Assembly: GCA_937897535.1 (NCBI GenBank)
Contig: CALCQB010000098.1
Location: 1-12,674, forward strand
Length of the DNA stretch: 12,674 nucleotides
Source of the DNA: an uncultured Novosphingobium sp.
GTDB lineage: Bacteria > Pseudomonadota > Alphaproteobacteria > Sphingomonadales > Sphingomonadaceae
Direction of reading: 5' to 3'
The stretch's first letter is position 1, and the number at the start of each line of letters is the position of its first letter. Both the position numbers and the translations under genes were made by a program. Below the pieces are notes generated by a model that saw only the letters and a list, made by a program, of their open reading frames with translations, had not been told where the DNA came from and did not search any database. This document shows positions 1 through 6,260 of this stretch, in pieces.

Positions 1-501
1 CGCGTTGACCCAGTCCCAGCGCACGGTCAGGTTGAAGCGCATGCCCTGGCGGCGCCGGGGATCGAGGAAGGTCGGCAGTTCGGCGCCGGCCAGCGCGCTG
101 CCGATGCCGCGCTCGACGCGCTCGGGCGCAACCGCCGAGGTCGGATCGACGCGCAGCCAGCCTCGGCTTGCCAGCCAGACCTCGGTCCAGGCATGGGCGT
201 CGCTCTGGCGGACGATCCAGTAGTCGCCGATCGCGTTCTTCTCGCCGCCTTGATAGCCGGTGACGATCCGGGCCGGGATGCCGGCGGCGCGCATCAGCAC
301 CGCGAAGCTCGACGCGTAGTGCTCGCAGAAGCCGCGCCGGGTGTCGAACAGAAAGGCGTCGACCGGATTGCGGCCGAGCACCGCAACCTTGGCCCCCAGT
401 TCGGCATAGCGCTTGGCGATGCCCAGGTTGATCCCGCTGGTCCCGCCGGCGATGAAGGCAACCTTGCCGTCGAGCAGGCCGTCCTTGAAGGGTGAAGTCA
501 T
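1..501 (-). CDS. Chimeric ORF: SDR N-terminus fused in frame to TgpA-like transglutaminase core (partial, runs off left edge)
   Basis: The reading frame opens at ATG 501 and stays open for 167 codons to the window edge. Residues 1 to about 45 are the first beta-alpha-beta unit of a short-chain dehydrogenase: the start MTSPFKDGLLDGKVAFIAGG, the nucleotide-binding GGTSGINLG (19-27) and AKVAVLGRN. From about residue 46 it becomes a bacterial transglutaminase core of the TgpA type. That part has VDAFLFDTRRGFCEHYASSF with the catalytic Cys59, GIPARIVTGYQGG, SDAHAWTEVWL with His103, and WLRVDPTSAV with Asp119, so the triad is complete. The start is well supported: AAGGA at 510-514 lies 8 nt upstream, and the gene begins 12 bp after the SDR gene upstream. 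TgpA proteins normally carry several N-terminal membrane helices before this core, and these are absent here. SDRs normally run about 250 residues, and here only the first fifth remains. It could be a real deletion fusion or a misassembly. Both part assignments are confident; the biological reality of the join is not. Confidence 0.8.
   Translation of the reverse strand, partial: MTSPFKDGLLDGKVAFIAGGTSGINLGIAKRYAELGAKVAVLGRNPVDAFLFDTRRGFCEHYASSFAVLMRAAGIPARIVTGYQGGEKNAIGDYWIVRQSDAHAWTEVWLASRGWLRVDPTSAVAPERVERGIGSALAGAELPTFLDPRRRQGMRFNLTVRWDWVNA
360..378 (-). other. Junction between SDR-derived and transglutaminase-derived sequence
   Basis: The switch of protein family falls at codons 42-47 (Leu-Gly-Arg-Asn-Pro-Val). 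In SDRs this stretch typically reads GRNP followed by Glu/Asp-Lys. In TgpA proteins a similar Leu-Gly-x-Asn/Asp-x-Val-Asp precedes the FLFDTRRGFCEHYA block. Both parents can therefore encode much the same few residues, so a short nucleotide microhomology could have mediated either a recombination or an assembly join. There is no stop, frameshift or low-complexity sequence at the join. Confidence 0.6.
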
Positions 502-513
502 TTTGTCGTTCCT

Positions 514-1296
514 TTAGCGGGGGGCCATGCGGATCGCGCCGTCAAGGCGGATGCACTGGCCGTTGAAATAGGAATTGCGCGCCAGTTCGAGCGCGAGGCT
601 GCCGAATTCCTCGGGCTTGCCAAGGCGCTTGGGGAACGGCACCGAGGCGGCCAGACTGTCGAGCACGTTCTGCTTGGCCCCCAGCATCAGCGGGGTGGCA
701 AAGATCCCCGGCATGATCGAGTTGACCCGGATGCCGAGATCGGAAAGATCGCGCGCCATCGGCAGGACCAGACCATTCACACCTGCCTTGGCCGAACCGT
801 AGATGATCTGGCCGATCTGCCCGTCCTGCGCCGCGACCGAAGCGGTCAGGGTAATGCAGCCGCGTTCGCCGTCTTCCAGCGGTTCAAGGTTCGCCATGCC
901 TTCGGCCGAGAGCGAGGCGATCCGATAGCTGGCGACGAGAATTCCCTGGACGCCGTAGATGTAGTCCTCGGTCGAGAGCCGCTTCAATTTGCCAGCTTCC
1001 TTGTCCCAGGCCAGCGTCTTGCCGCGCCGGCTGGTCATCGCGCAGTGGACCGTGATCCGTTCCTGCCCATGCGCAGCGCGGGCCTTGGCGAAACCGTCGA
1101 TCACCGATTGCTCGTCGGTGATGTCGACCTTGCAGAACAGTCCGCCGATCGCCTTGGCGACTTCTTCGCCCTTCTCGGCGTTGACGTCGAACACCGCCAC
1201 CTTGACGCCGACGGCAGCCAGCGCTTCGGCGGTAGCCCGGCCCAGGCCCGAAGCCCCGCCGGTGACGACGGCGGCAGTCGAAGAATCGATCCGCAT
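514..1296 (-). CDS. SDR family NAD(P)-dependent dehydrogenase, HSD10 (3-hydroxyacyl-CoA dehydrogenase type II)-like
   Basis: This is a 260-residue classical short-chain dehydrogenase. TGGASGLG (12-19) is the nucleotide-binding loop, Asp37 ends beta-2 as expected for NAD preference, Ser153 is in LTASVAAQDGQIGQ, and Tyr166/Lys170 form the YxxxK pair. The DGQIGQ stretch, ARDLSDLGIRVNSIMPGIF and the terminus LDGAIRMAPR resemble HSD10-type 3-hydroxyacyl-CoA dehydrogenases, so oxidation of a hydroxyacyl-CoA or related alcohol is likely; the substrate is unknown. Two usually conserved elements look altered. The NNAG motif region reads VHCAM (83-87), and the NxxG asparagine region reads YIYGV (112-116). 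ATG 1296 is preferred because GGGAGAG (1303-1309) sits 6 nt upstream; ATG 1314 would add six residues and lacks such a site. The next gene starts 12 bp after its stop, so the two are probably cotranscribed. Confidence 0.88.
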   Translation of the reverse strand: MRIDSSTAAVVTGGASGLGRATAEALAAVGVKVAVFDVNAEKGEEVAKAIGGLFCKVDITDEQSVIDGFAKARAAHGQERITVHCAMTSRRGKTLAWDKEAGKLKRLSTEDYIYGVQGILVASYRIASLSAEGMANLEPLEDGERGCITLTASVAAQDGQIGQIIYGSAKAGVNGLVLPMARDLSDLGIRVNSIMPGIFATPLMLGAKQNVLDSLAASVPFPKRLGKPEEFGSLALELARNSYFNGQCIRLDGAIRMAPR

Positions 1297-1314
1297 TGCA
1301 TGCTCTCCCAACAT

Positions 1315-1330
1315 TTAATCGCTCGATTAA
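1315..1330. promoter_or_regulatory. Palindrome TTAATCG-CT-CGATTAA, candidate TetR-type operator
   Basis: A perfect 7-bp inverted repeat with a 2-bp centre lies between the divergent SDR and alcohol dehydrogenase genes, 18 bp upstream of the SDR start codon. Short AT-rich palindromes of about 16 bp in divergent promoters are typical binding sites of TetR/AcrR-family repressors, which often control acyl-CoA and alcohol catabolism. No regulator gene is in the window, so the assignment is inference. Confidence 0.45.
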
Positions 1331-1341
1331 TGACGCGGGCA

Positions 1342-1370
1342 TTGACCTTGGGCAAGCACAATTCCAGCAT
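1342..1370 (+). promoter_or_regulatory. Weak candidate promoter for the alcohol dehydrogenase operon
   Basis: TTGACC (1342-1347) is separated by 17 bp from CAGCAT (1365-1370). The -35 is good and the -10 is poor (3 of 6). A start site just after it would leave a leader of about 20 nt before ATG 1396, which fits the start chosen for that gene. Confidence 0.25.
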
Positions 1371-1395
1371 GGGGCAAGCCACCGGGAGACAGACG

Positions 1396-2439
1396 ATGAC
1401 CGCTACCGCAGCATGGGGCGCAACAGCCGCCGATTCAGGGCTGAATCCGTTCAGCATCGACCGCCGGGAACTGCGCGACGAGGACGTCGCGATCGACATC
1501 GCCTATTGCGGGGTGTGCCATTCGGACCTGCACGTCGCCCGCAACGATTGGGGCCGAAGCAGCTATCCGTTCGTGCCGGGGCATGAGATCGTCGGCACGG
1601 TCCGGGCAGTCGGCAAGGGCGTCAGCAAGTTCAAGCCAGGTGACCGGGTCGCGATCGGCACCGTGGTCGACAGCTGCCGCAAGTGCGATTCGTGCGCGGA
1701 CGGCGAGGAAAACTATTGCCGCGAAGGCGTGACCGGCACGTACAACAGCAAGGACCGGATCGACGGCAGCCCGACCTATGGCGGCTATTCCACGGCAATC
1801 GTGGTGGCCGAACCTTATGTGCTGCGGCTGCCCGACAGCCTCGACATGGCCGCCGCCGCGCCGCTGCTGTGCGCCGGGATCACCACCTGGTCGCCGCTCC
1901 GCAACTGGAACGTCGGACCCGGCTCGAAGGTCGGCGTGGTCGGGCTCGGCGGGCTCGGCTACATGGGGGTGAAGTTTGCCAAGGCGCTCGGCGCCGAAGT
2001 GACGATGATCACCACCTCGCCAGCCAAGGGCGATGACGCGAAGAAGCTCGGCGCGGACCACGTTCTGGTCTCGACCGACAAGGCGGCGATGAAGGCGGCG
2101 GGGCGCAGCTTCGATTTCCTGCTCGATACCGTGCCGGTCCAGCACGATGTGACGCCGTACCTGATGCTGCTCGACCGCAAGGGTGTGCTGTGTCTGGTCG
2201 GGATGATCGACATGATGCCCGGGTTCCATTCGGGACTGCTGCTGGGCGGACAAAAGGCGGTGGCCGGATCGGGCGTCGGCGGGATCGCGCAGACCCAGGA
2301 GATGCTCGATTTCTGCGCGGAGCGAGGCATCGTCTCGGAGATCGAGATGATCGCGATGGACCAGATCAACCACGCCTACGAACGCATGGAGAAAGCCGAC
2401 GTGAAGTACCGCTTCGTGATCGACATGAGCACGCTGTGA
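1396..2439 (+). CDS. Zinc-dependent NAD(P)-dependent alcohol dehydrogenase (YahK/cinnamyl-alcohol-dehydrogenase type)
   Basis: This 347-residue medium-chain dehydrogenase interconverts primary alcohols and aldehydes in the cytoplasm. Catalytic zinc ligands are visible as Cys41 in YCGVCHSDLH, His63-Glu64 in PGHEIVG and Cys159 in LLCAGITTW; Ser43 is the usual proton-relay residue. The structural zinc site is Cys94, Cys97, Cys100 and Cys108. The coenzyme domain has GLGGLG (183-188). The VTMITTSPAK sequence after beta-2, with Ser rather than Asp, resembles NADPH-using members of the cinnamyl alcohol dehydrogenase group. ATG 1396 is chosen because GGGAGA (1384-1389) lies 6 nt upstream and the family usually starts near here; ATG 1369 is in frame but less likely. 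The stop overlaps the GTG of the next gene in GTGA, implying coupled translation. The natural substrate is not evident. Confidence 0.92.
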   Translation: MTATAAWGATAADSGLNPFSIDRRELRDEDVAIDIAYCGVCHSDLHVARNDWGRSSYPFVPGHEIVGTVRAVGKGVSKFKPGDRVAIGTVVDSCRKCDSCADGEENYCREGVTGTYNSKDRIDGSPTYGGYSTAIVVAEPYVLRLPDSLDMAAAAPLLCAGITTWSPLRNWNVGPGSKVGVVGLGGLGYMGVKFAKALGAEVTMITTSPAKGDDAKKLGADHVLVSTDKAAMKAAGRSFDFLLDTVPVQHDVTPYLMLLDRKGVLCLVGMIDMMPGFHSGLLLGGQKAVAGSGVGGIAQTQEMLDFCAERGIVSEIEMIAMDQINHAYERMEKADVKYRFVIDMSTL

Positions 2440-3086
2440 CTCACACCGTCGATCTCTACTGGTCGTTCCGCAGCCCCTATTCGTACCTCGTCGTGCCCAG
2501 GCTGCTCGAGCTGGAGCGCGATTGGGACGCCGCAGTCAACGTCCGTCCGGTCCTGCCGATCGCGGTGCGCCAGCCCGATTTCTTTGCCAATGCCGATCCT
2601 CTATGGACCAGCTACCTGATGCGGGACTGCGTGCGCAGCGCCGAATTCGCCGGAATGCCGCTGCGCTGGCCGCGACCCGATCCGGTGCTGATGGACTTCG
2701 CGACCCGGACCTATCCCAGCGAGCAGCCGCATATCCACCGCCTGACCCGGCTCGGCGCGCTGGCGGCAGAACGGGGCAAGGGCCTCGCTGTGCTGCGCGC
2801 GGTCAGCCACCTGATCTGGTCGGGCGAAGTGGACGGCTGGCATGAGGGCGATCATCTGGCCCGGGCCTTTGGCGATGCCGGATGCGACCTCGCCGAAATG
2901 GACGCGGTCCAGGCCGCCCAAGCCGACCGGCTCGACGCGGTGATCAAGCAGAACGAGGCCGACCAGCGCGCCGGCGGGCACTATGGCGTGCCGCTGATGG
3001 TCTACGAAGCCGAACCGTTCTTCGGGCAGGACCGCTATGACCAGCTGGTCTGGCGGATGCGGCAGAAGGGGATGGCGGCGCGCTAG
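2436..3086 (+). CDS. 2-hydroxychromene-2-carboxylate isomerase-like (DsbA-fold, GST kappa family)
   Basis: This 216-residue protein has a DsbA/thioredoxin-type fold. The N-terminal VDLYWSFRSPYSYL carries Ser13 in the place of the serine that activates glutathione in HCCA isomerase and kappa GSTs. GVPLMVYEAEPFFGQDR near the C-terminus contains the conserved cis-proline (Pro186) and the F-x-GQDR signature. HCCA isomerase acts in naphthalene-type aromatic degradation, but many paralogues have unknown substrates, so only the family is certain. The start is GTG 2436, which overlaps the alcohol dehydrogenase stop by 4 bp (GTGA); no better start precedes the conserved beta-strand. Its stop codon lies in the same CTAG as the stop of the convergent tilS. 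The pairing suggests it acts on an alcohol- or aldehyde-containing intermediate shared with the dehydrogenase. Confidence 0.88.
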   Translation: MTHTVDLYWSFRSPYSYLVVPRLLELERDWDAAVNVRPVLPIAVRQPDFFANADPLWTSYLMRDCVRSAEFAGMPLRWPRPDPVLMDFATRTYPSEQPHIHRLTRLGALAAERGKGLAVLRAVSHLIWSGEVDGWHEGDHLARAFGDAGCDLAEMDAVQAAQADRLDAVIKQNEADQRAGGHYGVPLMVYEAEPFFGQDRYDQLVWRMRQKGMAAR

Positions 3087-4039
3087 CCGCGCCGCTGCGG
3101 TGCCTTGGTGAAGCTCCACCCGTCGGGCATCACCCGGGCCACGAGATTGCCGATCGAGGCGGGCTGACGCGCCACCAGACTATCGAATAGCCGCGCTACC
3201 GCTGCGCCGCGCGGAGCCTCGCCATCGAGCTCGGTAACGATCCGCGCCAATACCCGCAGCGCGACCGCGCGCGGGGCCGCCGGGCGATAGGTCAGCCCCA
3301 TCGGGCCCTTGCGCACCGCCTCGGTCCATTCGCGGGCGGCGGCCCAATCGAGCGCCGCGTCGGCATCGGCCAGATGCGCGGCGCTTTGGGCCAGCGCGGG
3401 AACGTCGAGCCAGTTGGCCGCAGCAATCGCCTTGCGGATCCGGGCGCGGTCGAACCGGTCGTCACTGTTGGAAGGATCGCGCACCGGCTCTAGCCCGGCT
3501 GCCTCCACCACGACCGCCAGCTCGCTCCGCCGCCAGCCAAGCAGGGGGCGCAGCAGCGGCAAGCGCGTTTCCGGGACCAAGCCGCGCGAACGCACCCCAG
3601 CCAGACCGGCCACCCCACTACCCCGGCCCAGCCGCATCAGCAGCGTCTCGGCCTGGTCATCGGCGTGATGCGCGGTGAGCAATGCTGCGAGCCCTTCGCG
3701 CGCCATCCAGGCCGCCAGCGCAGCATAGCGCGCGGCGCGGGCATTGGCCTGGACATTGCCCGGCTCGACCGTGACTTGCAGCACCGCATGGGGAACCTCA
3801 AGTTCGCTGCAGGTTGCTGCGACGAAGGCGGATTCGGCCGCACTTTCCGCGCGCAGTCCGTGATCGACCGTTGCCGCCGCGATCCGCCCCGGCAAAGCAG
3901 CGTGGGCCAGCAGCAACAAGGCGAGACTGTCCGGCCCGCCCGAAACCGCCACCCCCAGTCGCCCCTCGCCTGGCCAGAGCGCGGCAAGGTCGGCCGCAAA
4001 CCGGGCCGTCAGTGCAGGATCAGGCGCTGTCCCGGCCAA
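3083..4039 (-). CDS. tilS: tRNA(Ile)-lysidine synthase
   Basis: TilS ligates lysine to C34 of tRNA-Ile(CAU) using ATP, which makes the tRNA read AUA instead of AUG; it is essential in most bacteria. The 318-residue product shows the PP-loop SGGPDS (33-38), VDHGLR (58-63), TAHHADDQAETLLMRLGRGSG (within 122-142) and DPSNSDDRF followed by RARIR (188-202). It lacks the long C-terminal domains of the roughly 430-residue E. coli enzyme, as in many alphaproteobacterial forms. The start is unusual. The only in-frame start after the cpoB stop and before the PP-loop domain is TTG 4039-4037, with no clear Shine-Dalgarno. An ATGATG overlaps the cpoB stop but is out of frame and closes after 10 codons. 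The frame is the same as cpoB, separated by TGA and three codons. Translation therefore probably depends on cpoB. Confidence 0.93.
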   Translation of the reverse strand: MAGTAPDPALTARFAADLAALWPGEGRLGVAVSGGPDSLALLLLAHAALPGRIAAATVDHGLRAESAAESAFVAATCSELEVPHAVLQVTVEPGNVQANARAARYAALAAWMAREGLAALLTAHHADDQAETLLMRLGRGSGVAGLAGVRSRGLVPETRLPLLRPLLGWRRSELAVVVEAAGLEPVRDPSNSDDRFDRARIRKAIAAANWLDVPALAQSAAHLADADAALDWAAAREWTEAVRKGPMGLTYRPAAPRAVALRVLARIVTELDGEAPRGAAVARLFDSLVARQPASIGNLVARVMPDGWSFTKAPQRRG

Positions 4040-4048
4040 GGCACGCCA

Positions 4049-4993
4049 TCATGCCGGGCACTTCAGCCCGCCCTTGGTCGCGGTGTACTGCACCTTGAGG
4101 CGGCCGGCCGCCTCGGCCGGAAATTCGCGGGCGAACTGGTCGAGCGCGACGCAGGCCCGGCCGGTGTCCTTCATCTGGCGCATCGATTCAGCCAGGTACA
4201 ACACCGAGTCCGGGGCGCGATCGCCCTTCGGGTTGGCCTTGTAGTTCTGCAGGAACCAGCTCGCCGCTTCGCGCGGGTTGCCTTCGTCGAGGTACGACCG
4301 GCCGAGCAGGTTGCGGGCGTAGGAGCCACGGCTGTGCTTGGGATACTTGCTCAGGAACAGCTTCAGTTGCTGCTGCGCCTCAGGCTGGAATTTCGCTTCC
4401 CACAGGCGGTAGCCATAGGAATATTCATCGTCACCCGGATCATCGGTCTGCGGCTTTTCCACCGCGCGGACCGCGGCGAGCCGCTTGGCCGAAGGATCCG
4501 CAGGCTTGGTCACGGTCACCGCCGGCTTCGGCGCGGGCGTCACCACCGGAGCAGCGGTCGAGGCCCCGCCGGTCATTGCCGCGGTGTTGCTGCCGACCGC
4601 CGAGGTGCTGGCCGGATCGCCAGTGGTCTTGCCGGCTTCGACGGTAGCCAGCCGGGCTTCGAGCTTGTCGATCCGGTTGCGGTCTTCCTCGACCTGCGCG
4701 GTCAGCCGCGAAACCTGGCCTTCGAGCGAATCCATCCGGGTCAGCATATCGGCGTTGGGATTGGTCGCCGGGGTTCCACCAACCGAGGTGCCGGTTGCCG
4801 TGGGCTGCAGCTGCGGGAAGAACCGCCCGTCGCCGCCCGGGAACACCACCCGCTGCAACGCCGAAATCTCGGATTCAACCTTGCGCATGCGGGTTTCGAG
4901 GCTGGTATCGGCTGCGCTTTGGGCCAGCGCCGGAGCGGCGATCGCCAGGCTCATGGCAACCAGCAGCGGCTTGTTGCGGATCAAATGCTTCAT
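4049..4993 (-). CDS. cpoB: Tol-Pal-associated periplasmic TPR protein CpoB (YbgF)
   Basis: This is a 314-residue exported protein. Residues 1-24 form a signal peptide (MKHLIRNKPLLVAMSLAIAA, then PALA) with cleavage expected before Gln25. A heptad-like region at about 80-120 (MLTRMDSLEGQVSRLTAQVEEDRNRIDKL in part) matches the trimerising coiled coil. An Ala/Pro/Thr-rich linker follows at about 120-185. Residues 187-305 form TPR repeats (YGYRLWEAKFQPEA, LLGRSYLDEGNPREAASWF, SVLYLAESMRQM). CpoB works in the periplasm with Tol-Pal and peptidoglycan synthases to couple cell-wall growth to outer-membrane constriction. ATG 4993 is preferred over ATG 5008 because it gives a standard signal peptide. 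The tol-pal genes are not in this window; here cpoB sits between a RodZ-like gene and tilS. Confidence 0.9.
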   Translation of the reverse strand: MKHLIRNKPLLVAMSLAIAAPALAQSAADTSLETRMRKVESEISALQRVVFPGGDGRFFPQLQPTATGTSVGGTPATNPNADMLTRMDSLEGQVSRLTAQVEEDRNRIDKLEARLATVEAGKTTGDPASTSAVGSNTAAMTGGASTAAPVVTPAPKPAVTVTKPADPSAKRLAAVRAVEKPQTDDPGDDEYSYGYRLWEAKFQPEAQQQLKLFLSKYPKHSRGSYARNLLGRSYLDEGNPREAASWFLQNYKANPKGDRAPDSVLYLAESMRQMKDTGRACVALDQFAREFPAEAAGRLKVQYTATKGGLKCPA

Positions 4994-5035
4994 CGTATCT
5001 TCGTCCATCCCGGGGATCGTCTTGACGCGCCCATG

Positions 5036-5057
5036 CGCCAGCCTGTCCGAACTGGCG
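5036..5057. repeat. Short inverted repeat CGCCAG/CTGGCG upstream of cpoB
   Basis: A 6-bp inverted repeat with a 10-bp loop lies in the 150-bp gap between the rodZ-like stop and the cpoB start. It has no T-run and is short, so it may be chance. Nothing else convincing is seen in this gap. Confidence 0.2.
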
Positions 5058-5143
5058 ATGAACCGGACTGGCGGTTTAGCCGGGGTCGGTCGCTGCTGTC
5101 GAGGCTGCGGGCCAAGCTATCCGCAGGCTAGAGCCGGTCCTGG

Positions 5144-6106
5144 TCAGGTTGCCGCCGGTGTGGGTGCCGGCACCGCCGGCGCGTCGCTTGGCACCGCTGC
5201 AGGGACCGATGCCGCTGCGGTGGGCGCTGCTACAGAAACACTGCGCCGCTCACGCGGGCGATCAAGCGCTGGACGGGGTTGCTCCTGCGCCATCGCGACT
5301 GGCCCGGCTTGCGGGGTCGGCGTCGCTGCGGCGGTGCCGCGCGCCAGCAAGGCGGCGGCGGTTACCGGCACGTCGCGGATCGATTTCTGCGTGTCCGACA
5401 GCTTGGCGACCGGCTGACCGCCGATCGTGATGGCCAGGGCATCGGGCCGCGCGGTCGCGAGCCGGACATCGGCCTGATCGGTCGGCAGGGTCCAGCTTTC
5501 GCCTTGGGCCAGTTCCTTCTGGAACAGCTGATTGCCGGCCGCGTCGGTGAACTTGACCCAGACCTTGGGTTGCAGCGCGGTAAAAACCACCAGACCGGAG
5601 GGAGCAGGCGCGGGCGCAACGGCGGCCTCGGTTGCGGCCGAGGCGGCGGTTTCCTCGGCCACGATCGACGGCAGGCTCATCCCCGGAGCAATCATCGAGC
5701 GGTAGAGGAAAAACACCGCGATCAGCACAGCGACAATCCCCAGCGCGGCGAGCCAGACCAGCCGGCTGCCGGGAATTCGGGCCGGATCGCCGGGTTCAAA
5801 GGTCTGGATGCCCCGGCGCGGTTCGACAATCTCGTGCTCGGCCAGTTCGCTGCGGACCATGTCGCCGATTTCCTGCGGGTCGAGCCCGAGCGCCTTGGCA
5901 TAGGAACGCGAAAAGCCCAGCGCATAAGGCCGGGCCGGCAAGGCAGCAAAGTCGCCAGCCTCGATCGCGGCCAGATGACGTTCGGGAATTTTGGTAATGT
6001 CAGCGATCTGGGCGCGGCTCAGCCCCGCGTTCTCGCGCGCACGCAACAGCCGCGCACCGGCATTATCCAGAGGCAATTCGGCCTCCGCCACTTCAGTCTC
6101 CGACAT
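5144..6106 (-). CDS. RodZ-like protein: N-terminal HTH, single transmembrane helix, C-terminal DUF4115
   Basis: This 320-residue protein has the RodZ architecture. A cytoplasmic helix-turn-helix (RodZ/HTH_25 type) spans about 18-78, with GARLLRARENAGLSRAQIAD, KIPERHLAAIEAGDF and LPARPYALGFSRSYAKALGLD. A transmembrane segment follows at about 115-136 (LVWLAALGIVAVLIAVFFLY). A DUF4115 beta domain lies at about 172-250 (VVFTALQPKVWVKFTDAAGN, QGESWTLPTD, AITIGGQPVAKL). The last 60 residues are a Pro/Ala-rich disordered tail. RodZ tethers MreB to the membrane in rod-shaped cells; in this lineage the role is inferred from architecture. ATG 6106 is chosen over the upstream ATG 6175 because the HTH begins soon after and GGGG lies about 5 nt upstream. 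A TTGACT hexamer at 6170-6175 could be a -35, but no convincing -10 follows. It lies between ptsP and cpoB on the same strand. Confidence 0.87.
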   Translation of the reverse strand: MSETEVAEAELPLDNAGARLLRARENAGLSRAQIADITKIPERHLAAIEAGDFAALPARPYALGFSRSYAKALGLDPQEIGDMVRSELAEHEIVEPRRGIQTFEPGDPARIPGSRLVWLAALGIVAVLIAVFFLYRSMIAPGMSLPSIVAEETAASAATEAAVAPAPAPSGLVVFTALQPKVWVKFTDAAGNQLFQKELAQGESWTLPTDQADVRLATARPDALAITIGGQPVAKLSDTQKSIRDVPVTAAALLARGTAAATPTPQAGPVAMAQEQPRPALDRPRERRSVSVAAPTAAASVPAAVPSDAPAVPAPTPAAT

Positions 6107-6260
6107 TACGACCCCAACGTTGCAACCTGGTATTCCAGTCGCGCCGGAACTTCGCCCATTGCGTAACAGAGTCAACGGAATTCAGGGGCGTTCATTCCAA
6201 TCATTCGGCAGGATGGCCGGGAAATGTGACGGGCCGGTGCAGCCGGTCGAAATCCGCCGC

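Noticed and set aside
193..495. Plus-strand open frame over the chimeric gene
   Set aside because: Shadow frame; the minus strand carries clear SDR and transglutaminase motifs across the same bases.
1435..2373. Minus-strand open frame of 312 codons opposite the alcohol dehydrogenase
   Set aside because: His/Arg/Ala-rich shadow with no motifs, opposite a complete dehydrogenase.
4037..4053. CpoB-TilS fusion by UGA readthrough
   Set aside because: The frames match and only three codons separate them, but adjacent same-frame genes are common by chance (one in three), CpoB is exported while TilS is cytoplasmic, and no readthrough signal is seen.
3665..5131. Long plus-strand open frame of 488 codons opposite tilS and cpoB
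   Set aside because: Arginine/glycine-rich composition with no family motifs; it is the shadow of two well-supported genes in GC-rich DNA.
5100..5143. CTGCGG/CCGCAG inverted repeat after the RodZ-like gene as terminator
   Set aside because: Only 6 bp, no T-run, typical of chance in GC-rich DNA.
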